Assembly: GCA_031284025.1 (NCBI GenBank)
Contig: JAITAR010000059.1
Location: forward strand, 1 to 5,849
Origin: Rickettsiales bacterium
GTDB taxonomy: Bacteria > Pseudomonadota > Alphaproteobacteria > Rickettsiales > UBA1997
Reading direction: 5' to 3'
DNA length: 5,849 nucleotides
Each line of letters starts with the position of its first letter. Position 1 is the first letter of the stretch. Below are positions 1-4,274 of the stretch, piece by piece. The notes below the pieces were generated by a model that was not told where the DNA came from, did no database searches, and was given only the letters and a program-made list of their open reading frames with translations. A program made the translations under genes and the position numbers.

Positions 1-88
1 CAGCTCCGGCCACCGTCACGACAGCGAAAATAGCTATCAATGCCAGACTAGAGCTAAAAACAAAATTTGCTAATTTAATCACAGTCAT
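1..88 (-). CDS. Pmp-like surface protein paralogue, N-terminal signal peptide only (runs off left edge)
   Basis: Only the first 29 codons lie in the window. They encode a signal peptide: a short n-region with one lysine (K5), then KLANFVF, a serine run, and a hydrophobic stretch (ALIAIFAVV) ending near an Ala-Gly-Ala that could precede a signal peptidase I site. The same KLANFVFxSSLA segment opens the large repeat protein that starts at 4224, so this is almost certainly a paralogue, probably an autotransporter passenger, though nothing of the mature protein is visible. AGGAG (97-93) lies 4 nt before the chosen ATG. The third codon, GTG at 82, is the positional equivalent of the start chosen at 4224 and is a real alternative. 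A TATTATCC promoter box lies 33 bp upstream of the ATG. Confidence 0.8.
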   Translation of the reverse strand, partial: MTVIKLANFVFSSSLALIAIFAVVTVAGA

Positions 89-121
89 CCTTCTCCTAAA
101 AAATTAAAAACTATGGACAAA

Positions 122-129
122 GGATAATA
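122..129 (-). promoter_or_regulatory. Probable -10 region (TATTAT-CC) of the left-edge surface gene
   Basis: Read on the minus strand, TATTATCC sits 33 bp before the ATG at 88. The same octamer lies 32 bp before the first of two in-frame ATGs of the paralogue on the right. No good -35 is present at 16-18 bp; a TTGCAA at 148-143 is only 13 bp away, so activator dependence is possible. Conserved sequence and spacing between paralogues are the main support. Confidence 0.5.
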
Positions 130-182
130 TACTTTTTTGTAATTGCAAGTGACTAGGAAAAAAAGATCGGACTAATTTTTAG

Positions 183-242
183 TTACCACACTGAATTTAG
201 CTAGCCGATGGCTATGTTAGCTGGCAGCAGTTTCAGTGGTAA
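183..242. other. Imperfect inverted repeat (large hairpin) in the intergenic region
   Basis: TTACCA-ca-CTGAA (183-195) pairs with TTCAG-TGGTAA (232-242), giving 11 base pairs with a 2-nt bulge. A second small hairpin, TAGCC-gat-GGCTA (202-214), is nested inside. No T-run follows on the plus strand, and on the minus strand it lies upstream of the surface-gene promoter, so it does not look like a standard terminator for any visible gene. It could be an operator, a decayed element or chance. The rest of 89-336 shows no convincing gene. Confidence 0.35.
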
Positions 243-257
243 TTGCAGTTGCACCTG

Positions 258-286
258 TTGCTTTTTAATGGTAGGACTAATAATAT
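258..286 (+). promoter_or_regulatory. Weak candidate promoter for the tRNA-Arg gene
   Basis: TTGCTT (258-263), a 17-bp spacer and TAATAT (281-286) give a plausible but imperfect sigma70 layout (3/6 and 4/6 matches). Transcription would begin about 45 nt before the tRNA. In an AT-rich spacer such a match can arise by chance. Confidence 0.25.
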
Positions 287-336
287 TGCTGCTACAGCTG
301 TCAATCGCTAGCAAAGTTCATGTGGTGACGGTCTGG

Positions 337-413
337 GCATCCTTAGCTCAGTTGGATAGAGCAACAGCCTTCTAAGCTGTAGGTCGTGGGTTCGAATCTC
401 TCAGGATGCACCA
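337..413 (+). tRNA. tRNA-Arg (anticodon UCU)
   Basis: A complete 77-nt cloverleaf is visible. The acceptor stem is GCATCCT (337-343) with AGGATGC (403-409), followed by discriminator A and an encoded CCA (411-413). The D-arm contains AGCTCAGTTGGATAGAGC. The anticodon stem ACAGC/GCTGT encloses the loop CTTCTAA, which places TCT at positions 34-36 and so reads AGA (Arg). The T-arm contains GGTTCGAATC. Transcription is on the plus strand, in the same direction as rplM, but a separate promoter lies between them. No anomaly is seen. Confidence 0.97.
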
Positions 414-465
414 CTTTCCAATTCCTATCATTCTACTCATTCCCATTCTGAATCGGGACACGGTC

Positions 466-494
466 TTGACTTATAAATTGATCCGCTCCATAAT
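466..494 (+). promoter_or_regulatory. Sigma70-type promoter for rplM-rpsI
   Basis: TTGACT (466-471, 5/6 match to TTGACA), a spacer of exactly 17 bp, and CATAAT (489-494, 5/6 match to TATAAT). This is the best promoter in the window and would start transcription near 501, leaving a leader of about 135 nt before rplM. Confidence 0.7.
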
Positions 495-515
495 GGAGGC
501 GTCTTTTGGAAAATT

Positions 516-565
516 CCGGTTTCTTGGTACCTTTTCTCTATGTCCGAGGAACGGGGGGATACCGG
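516..565 (+). promoter_or_regulatory. Candidate structured leader of the L13-S9 mRNA
   Basis: Within the leader, CCGGT (516-520) can pair with ACCGG (561-565). Inside that, TTCTTGG (521-527) can pair with CCGAGGA (544-550), including two G-U pairs. Together they form a bulged hairpin well upstream of the Shine-Dalgarno. L13 operons in other bacteria can be autoregulated through leader RNA, so a regulatory role is reasonable, but I do not recognise the fold as a known class and it may be chance. Nothing else clear is seen between 414 and 636. Confidence 0.3.
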
Positions 566-636
566 GTGTTCGTATACTTTACGATGGGGCGAAGGTTTGC
601 CTGGTGGAATCGTTGATCTAAAAATATGGAGACTGT

Positions 637-1110
637 ATGGGTAGAAATTTAATGAAAACATTCGTTACACGAAAGGAGGACGTGGAACGCAACTGGTACG
701 TTATTGATGCGTCGGATCTAATTTTGGGAAGAATGTCTGTTGTCATAGCAAATTATCTCAGAGGCAAGAATAGGGCCTATTTTATGCCTAATGTGGATTG
801 TGGCAGCCATGTCATAGTAATTAATGCCGGCAAAGTTGTTCTGACTGGCAATAAGGAAGCCAAGAGATTCTATTGGCATACGGGTCACATAGGCGGTATA
901 AAATTTAGAACTATGAAACAACTGAGAACCACGGCGCCAGAGAGAATTGTAGAAAATTCTGTGCGTAGAATGATAGCTAGGAATTCTCTGGGAAGGGCTA
1001 TTATGAAAAAGCTGCATGTCTACGGTGGCAGTGACCATCCACACGCGGGACAGAACCCAAAGGAGTTAGATTTGAAACTAGTGGGCAGAAAAAATTTTAA
1101 AAAGAATTAG
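637..1110 (+). CDS. rplM: 50S ribosomal protein L13
   Basis: L13 is an early-assembling protein of the large ribosomal subunit. The product (157 aa) shows the family throughout: WYVIDASDLILGRMS near the start, the PNVDCGSHVIVINAGKVVLTG block, HTGHIGGIK, PERIVE..VRRMIARNSLGR, and the C-terminal VYGGSDHPHAGQNP. GGAG (628-631) lies 5 nt before the ATG at 637 and decides that start. By family alignment the protein would begin at the ATG at 652 (MKTF, as in E. coli), which has no usable Shine-Dalgarno, so the five extra residues MGRNL may be genuine; 652 remains an alternative. The gene is followed after 14 nt by rpsI, the usual partner, and both appear to be transcribed from the promoter at 466-494. 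Confidence 0.96.
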   Translation: MGRNLMKTFVTRKEDVERNWYVIDASDLILGRMSVVIANYLRGKNRAYFMPNVDCGSHVIVINAGKVVLTGNKEAKRFYWHTGHIGGIKFRTMKQLRTTAPERIVENSVRRMIARNSLGRAIMKKLHVYGGSDHPHAGQNPKELDLKLVGRKNFKKN

Positions 1111-1124
1111 ATAAGGAGACCTAA

Positions 1125-1817
1125 ATGACTGATGAAATAAAAGACAAGAGCAGGAGAAAAATCTCAAAGAAACCGATTACGAAAGTTTTTTCAAAGAAAA
1201 AAACTGCAGAGAGAAGCGCCGATGAAGATAGTCCAAGAGATAGTGGCTATGGGAGCGAAAATATAGAAAGAAAAGAAGAAGTCGAAGAGGATGCTGCCGT
1301 AGCTGTCGCTGGCAGTAGGCGAAGATCAGAAAAGCCAAAGGAAGTTGAGGTGAAAAAAATTTCCGATGTGCAAGTTAAAGTTTTTAAAAGTAAGCCAATT
1401 ACTGGACCAGTTGGTGTGAATGGAGCTAACGATAGGGTATATGCCACGGGAAAGAGAAAGAATGCGGTAGCCAGGGTTTGGCTCAAAAAGGGTGACGGTA
1501 AAATTCTGATAAACGGCAGGAGTGTGGATGAGTATATCAAGAGACCTATCCTGGAAGTAATGATTAATACACCGTTCGCCGTGACTAGTACTGCTGGTCA
1601 ATTTGATGTAAACTGTTTTGTATCGGGAGGTGGTTTGTCAGGTCAGGCAGGGGCGATAAGACATGCAATAGCTAGAGCAATGACAATCTATAGCGTTGAG
1701 GCCTATAGGAAAGAGTTGAAGTCAGCAGGATTTTTAACCAGAGATCCAAGGGTTGTGGAAAGAAAGAAGCCTGGATTGAAAAAAGCTAGAAAAGGCCAAG
1801 TATTCAGCAAAAGGTAA
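1125..1817 (+). CDS. rpsI: 30S ribosomal protein S9 with long charged N-terminal extension
   Basis: S9 is a small-subunit protein whose basic C-terminal tail reaches the P-site tRNA. The conserved domain occupies about residues 104-230: RVYATGKRKNAVARVWL, the GGGLSGQAGAIRHAIARA block, GFLTRDPRVVERKKPG and the terminal FSKR, all typical of alphaproteobacteria. In front is a segment of about 103 residues, rich in Lys, Glu, Arg and Ser and probably disordered. Bacterial S9 is commonly near 130 aa, and the rickettsial proteins I recall have much shorter extensions. The start is firm for this frame: AAGGAG (1113-1118) lies 6 nt before the ATG. It is cotranscribed with rplM and converges on the response regulator with 29 bp between stops. 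No clear terminator hairpin is visible in that gap. Confidence 0.96.
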   Translation: MTDEIKDKSRRKISKKPITKVFSKKKTAERSADEDSPRDSGYGSENIERKEEVEEDAAVAVAGSRRRSEKPKEVEVKKISDVQVKVFKSKPITGPVGVNGANDRVYATGKRKNAVARVWLKKGDGKILINGRSVDEYIKRPILEVMINTPFAVTSTAGQFDVNCFVSGGGLSGQAGAIRHAIARAMTIYSVEAYRKELKSAGFLTRDPRVVERKKPGLKKARKGQVFSKR

Positions 1818-1846
1818 TTTTTGAACGGGCCGATCTAATTTATTTT

Positions 1847-2536
1847 TCACACCTTTTTTATGGTGAAAACATAGCCACCATTCCTCACAGTTTTCAGGAA
1901 AATTGGGCTCTTTACGTTGTTCTCAATTTTCTTCCTAAGCCGTGTGATTTGCACATCAATGCTTCTTTCGTTTATTTCGCCATCTAACGCACTGCAAAGT
2001 TTTTCTCTGGAGAGAATTCTGTTAAAGTTATCGCAAAATATTCTGAGTATCCTAATCTCTGTGTCTGTCAATTTTATTAATTCACCATCTCTATACAGCT
2101 CTCCCTCTTCGTAGTGGAAAACAAAATCTCCAAAACAAAATCTATTGTTTTCCCCAGTTTCAACACCTATTCTTCTTAGAATGTTATTTATCCTGAGAAT
2201 CAATTCCTTTGGTTCAAATGGTTTCGGTACATAGTCATCGGCTCCACTGGAAAGCACCTCTATCCTGTTCGAAACATCATTCATGGCTGTCAACATCACC
2301 ATTGGAATTTTATTCTTGGATTTCGTAATTTTCGAAATAAATGCTAGGCCATCCTCCTCCGGCATCATGTAGTCAACCACTATCAAGTCGAATATGTATT
2401 TCTCCATTAGAATGCGAGCCTCTGTCACACAGCTGGCACTCGACACAAAGAATCCATTTTTACCTAAATATTTGCTCAGCAGAACCCTTATGCGGTCATC
2501 GTCATCGACTAGGAGCAGATGCCGATCGCTAATCAT
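1847..2536 (-). CDS. OmpR/PhoB-family response regulator (PetR/OmpR-like), orphan
   Basis: A two-component transcriptional regulator of 229 aa, the usual length for the family. The receiver domain covers about residues 5-120, with an acidic cluster D11-D14, the phosphoacceptor D55 in VVDYMMPEEDG, T83 in MLTA and K105 in PKPF, so all catalytic positions are intact. A winged-helix DNA-binding domain follows (about 135-229), with TDTEIRILRIF, the recognition-helix region ERSIDVQITRLRKKIE and the terminal wing TVRNGGYVFTI. No histidine kinase is adjacent, so the partner must be elsewhere. It lies 43 bp downstream of iscU on the same strand and may be read through from grpE-iscU, but it also has its own promoter-like sequence. 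No Shine-Dalgarno precedes the ATG. It resembles the single OmpR/PetR-type regulator of rickettsiae; I cannot name its targets. Confidence 0.93.
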   Translation of the reverse strand: MISDRHLLLVDDDDRIRVLLSKYLGKNGFFVSSASCVTEARILMEKYIFDLIVVDYMMPEEDGLAFISKITKSKNKIPMVMLTAMNDVSNRIEVLSSGADDYVPKPFEPKELILRINNILRRIGVETGENNRFCFGDFVFHYEEGELYRDGELIKLTDTEIRILRIFCDNFNRILSREKLCSALDGEINERSIDVQITRLRKKIENNVKSPIFLKTVRNGGYVFTIKKV

Positions 2537-2547
2537 ATGGTTTAAAT

Positions 2548-2577
2548 TTTATAGCTGAAAAACGAGACGCAGAGCAA
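2548..2577 (-). promoter_or_regulatory. Candidate promoter giving a near-leaderless response-regulator mRNA
   Basis: On the minus strand TTGCTC (2577-2572), an 18-bp spacer and TATAAA (2553-2548) precede the ATG at 2536 by only 11 bp. The transcript would carry just a few untranslated bases, which fits the absence of a Shine-Dalgarno. The -35 matches only 3/6. Confidence 0.4.
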
Positions 2578-2579
2578 CA

Positions 2580-2966
2580 TTAAACTCCACCGTCATTTTT
2601 CTTTCTATAGTCCTCTATAGCTCTGTGTATCGCCTCCTCTGCCATAACCGAACAGTGTATTTTCACCTTCGGCAGTTCCAACTCTCTAACTATATCCTTG
2701 TTTTTGATCTCCATAGCCTCTTCAAGTGTTTTGCCAATTACCTTCTCCGTAGTCAGGGAACTGGAAGATATAGCTCCACCACAGCCAAAGGTTTTAAATT
2801 TTGCATCAACGATCACGCCATTTTCGACTTTTATTTGGAATTTTAACATATCCCCACAAACTGGGGAACCAATCACACCCGTACCTACCGACCTATCATT
2901 TTCATCGAGGGTACCCACATTTCTTGGATGTTCACAATGTTCTAACATTTTTTCAGAATACGGCAT
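2580..2966 (-). CDS. iscU: Fe-S cluster assembly scaffold IscU
   Basis: IscU holds the nascent [2Fe-2S] cluster built with cysteine desulfurase IscS and passes it on with chaperone help. From the chosen start the protein is 128 aa, the same length as E. coli IscU, and opens with the family's xYSEKxLEHxxxPRNVG. Cluster ligands are present: C37 and D39 (in CGD), C62 (in FGCGGA) and C105 (in KIHCSV), with H104 beside the last. The start at 2966 is set by AGGAG (2976-2972) at 5-nt spacing. An upstream in-frame ATG at 3005 would overlap grpE and add 13 non-homologous residues. The family's LPPVK chaperone-recognition motif reads LPKVK here (K100). The gene lies 22 bp after grpE in the same direction; iscS, iscA, hscB, hscA and fdx are not adjacent in this window. 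Confidence 0.96.
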   Translation of the reverse strand: MPYSEKMLEHCEHPRNVGTLDENDRSVGTGVIGSPVCGDMLKFQIKVENGVIVDAKFKTFGCGGAISSSSLTTEKVIGKTLEEAMEIKNKDIVRELELPKVKIHCSVMAEEAIHRAIEDYRKKNDGGV

Positions 2967-2971
2967 ACAGA

Positions 2972-2976
2972 CTCCT
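2972..2976 (-). promoter_or_regulatory. Shine-Dalgarno fixing the iscU start
   Basis: AGGAG on the minus strand lies 5 nt before the ATG at 2966 and entirely within the grpE-iscU gap. This favours the 128-aa IscU over a longer reading from 3005. Confidence 0.75.
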
Positions 2977-2988
2977 ATTTTTATTAGA

Positions 2989-3591
2989 TTATTTTGCAAC
3001 GGCAACCAGAGCCGGCTTTAACACCCTCCCATTGAGAGTATAGCCTGCCTGCATAACTTCCACAATCGTACCCGCTGCACTACTACTGTTTTCAATGCCA
3101 CCTATGGCTTCGTGGTAGTCGGGATTGAATTGCTCATTAAGAGGATATATCCTCCTGACATTATTTTTCTCAAAAGCCTTTTTCATTTCGCCAAAAATTA
3201 GCTCAATCCCTCCATAAAACACTTTTAAATCCTCACTTTTCTCCTTTCCACTTACGCTAGCCATTGCCAGATAAAAATCCTCCATCACATTTATTAAATC
3301 TTTCACAAAACCCGCTATCGCGTATCTCAACGCCCTTTCCCTCTCATCACTAAACCTCTTTCTTGTATTATCAAGTTCAGCCAATGTCCTAATGAATTTA
3401 TCTCTCAATTCGGCATTTTCTCTAGTCAACCTAGCCTCCGGCGATTCCTCGGAAGTACTCTGCACGCAGCCATCTCCCTCCACCGGCTCTATCACGTCAT
3501 CAACCGCGCCCCCCTCTCCGGAGAGGTCCTTTTTTGTCCTGAAATGATCCAGCCATTTTCTCTGCTCTCTGCGACTCTCCTCCTCGGCCAT
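2989..3591 (-). CDS. grpE: Co-chaperone GrpE (DnaK nucleotide exchange factor)
   Basis: GrpE releases ADP from DnaK and so drives the Hsp70 cycle in the cytoplasm. The 200-aa product has the expected layout: a variable acidic N-terminus (1-50), a long helix likely to form the dimer coiled coil (about 52-95, with AELDNTRKRFSDERERALRYA), a helical middle part, and the C-terminal beta domain that contacts DnaK (about 150-200), with FNPDYHEAIGGIE and MQAGYTLNGRVLKPALVAVAK. Length is normal. The ATG at 3591 is the only early methionine; Shine-Dalgarno support is weak, but a perfect TATAAT lies 17 bp upstream. It is first in a minus-strand cluster with iscU. Its first codons overlap, in antisense, the doubtful 5' end of the plus-strand barrel frame. 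Confidence 0.95.
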   Translation of the reverse strand: MAEEESRREQRKWLDHFRTKKDLSGEGGAVDDVIEPVEGDGCVQSTSEESPEARLTRENAELRDKFIRTLAELDNTRKRFSDERERALRYAIAGFVKDLINVMEDFYLAMASVSGKEKSEDLKVFYGGIELIFGEMKKAFEKNNVRRIYPLNEQFNPDYHEAIGGIENSSSAAGTIVEVMQAGYTLNGRVLKPALVAVAK

Positions 3592-4152
3592 AGCACCACA
3601 TTCGTTGTATTATATTTACTGCTAAACATAGGAATTATTTTAGGATTTTCAAGGTTGCCACTGGGATGCATCACAGTTGACTTTCCCCAGATAGGAGATA
3701 AATCTAGAAAATTTTATGGAGAATTCAATTTTCTAATTTTCACTCCTTCAGCATCGCTAGAAACCTCTCTGCTAAGTTACGGCAAATTTAGCGAAGATGG
3801 CGCGGGAGTTTTAAATTTAACGATAGATGGTGGCAGCCATCATCTGGTGGCTGGCAATTTAAATTTGACTATGGCTCTAGATCTAGCCAATTTCAGACCA
3901 TTTATTTCCCTTGGCACCAGCTATCTGCTATCCTACTCCAATCCAGAAATCTCTGCCAGCTTTAGAGAATACTCCAGCTCTGGCAAATTGAAAAGTAGAG
4001 GTACGGAAGTGGGCAAACTTTCTGGCTCTGTGGCTCTGGGTTTGAACTATCAGTTGGCTAAAAATGTGTCAGTTTCTTTGGGTGGCAGCTATAGGGGTGC
4101 TAGCGGCTACAGGTCATTTTCTGTTGGTGCTGTGGTGGGCTATAGTTTTTAA
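3544..4152 (+). CDS. Outer-membrane beta-barrel C-terminus, probably the stump of an autotransporter
   Basis: The frame stays open for 202 codons. From about residue 60 onward it reads as alternating amphipathic strands with short turns (KFYGEFNFLIF, HLVAGNLNLTMALDL, FRPFISLGTSYLL, GSVALGLNYQLAKNVSVSLGGSYRG), ending SVGAVVGYSF. A terminal aromatic F after such strands is the outer-membrane protein signature recognised by the BAM complex, and the pattern fits the last half of an autotransporter barrel; a rickettsial Msp4/OMP-1/Wsp-type barrel is an alternative. About 170 residues are too few for a complete autotransporter barrel, and no passenger or convincing signal peptide is present. The ATG at 3544 lies inside grpE and lacks a Shine-Dalgarno; TTG at 3655 (AGGA 9 nt upstream) would remove any export signal. 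I favour a 3' remnant left by deletion. Confidence 0.55.
   Translation: MIQPFSLLSATLLLGHSTTFVVLYLLLNIGIILGFSRLPLGCITVDFPQIGDKSRKFYGEFNFLIFTPSASLETSLLSYGKFSEDGAGVLNLTIDGGSHHLVAGNLNLTMALDLANFRPFISLGTSYLLSYSNPEISASFREYSSSGKLKSRGTEVGKLSGSVALGLNYQLAKNVSVSLGGSYRGASGYRSFSVGAVVGYSF
3609..3614 (-). promoter_or_regulatory. Probable -10 box (TATAAT) for grpE-iscU
   Basis: A perfect TATAAT on the minus strand (3614-3609) would start transcription about 10 nt before the grpE ATG. No strong -35 is seen at 16-18 bp. No CIRCE or sigma32-like heat-shock sequence was recognised nearby. Confidence 0.5.
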
Positions 4153-4155
4153 AAC

Positions 4156-4183
4156 TTTACAACTACAGAAGACATGTTATTAT
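4156..4183 (+). promoter_or_regulatory. Promoter of the Pmp-like repeat gene
   Basis: TTTACA (4156-4161, 5/6 match to TTGACA), a 16-bp spacer and TATTAT (4178-4183). The -10 is followed by CC, giving the same TATTATCC octamer as in front of the left-edge paralogue, 32 bp before the first of two in-frame ATGs. It begins 3 bp after the barrel stump's stop codon. Confidence 0.6.
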
Positions 4184-4211
4184 CCATCTAGATTTTAAAT
4201 TTAAAATTTAA

Positions 4212-4274
4212 AGAAGGATGACTATGACTAAACTGGCAAATTTTGTTTTTCGCTCTAGTCTGGCGATAGCTATT
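4212..4274 (+). repeat. Surface-gene 5' module, inverted copy at 29-94
   Basis: From AGAAGGATGACT through the first half of the signal peptide, this segment matches the minus-strand copy at 94-29 at 58 of 63 aligned bases, with one 3-nt gap (ATT extra in the left copy). The copies point outward and are about 4.1 kb apart, making a long-range inverted repeat around the housekeeping block. Confidence 0.8.

Noticed and set aside
208..375. A 55-codon frame (ATG at 208) with a hydrophobic middle (FLMVGLIILLL)
   Set aside because: No Shine-Dalgarno, and it ends inside the anticodon arm of the tRNA; most likely chance in a low-complexity spacer.
406..621. A 71-codon open frame starting inside the tRNA 3' end
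   Set aside because: Its start codon is in the acceptor stem, it has no Shine-Dalgarno, it covers the rplM promoter and leader, and its product resembles nothing recognisable.
414..636. Possible SRP RNA, tmRNA or 6S RNA gene after the promoter at 466
   Set aside because: The SRP GGAAGG-AGCAG loop and the tmRNA tRNA-like ends were not found, and no 6S-like long closing stem could be traced; an rplM leader is the simpler reading.
540..644. A 34-codon leader frame (ATG at 540) ending just past the rplM start
   Set aside because: No Shine-Dalgarno, and the composition is unremarkable. A translated leader peptide cannot be excluded but is not supported.
1844..1869. Hairpin TTTTCAC / GTGAAAA at the end of the response regulator as a terminator
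   Set aside because: Seven mostly A-T pairs with a 12-nt loop, lying partly inside coding sequence; too weak to call.
2967..3005. Longer IscU reading from the ATG at 3005 (13 extra residues)
   Set aside because: It overlaps grpE, lacks a Shine-Dalgarno and family homology; the start at 2966 has AGGAG at 5 nt and gives the standard 128 aa.
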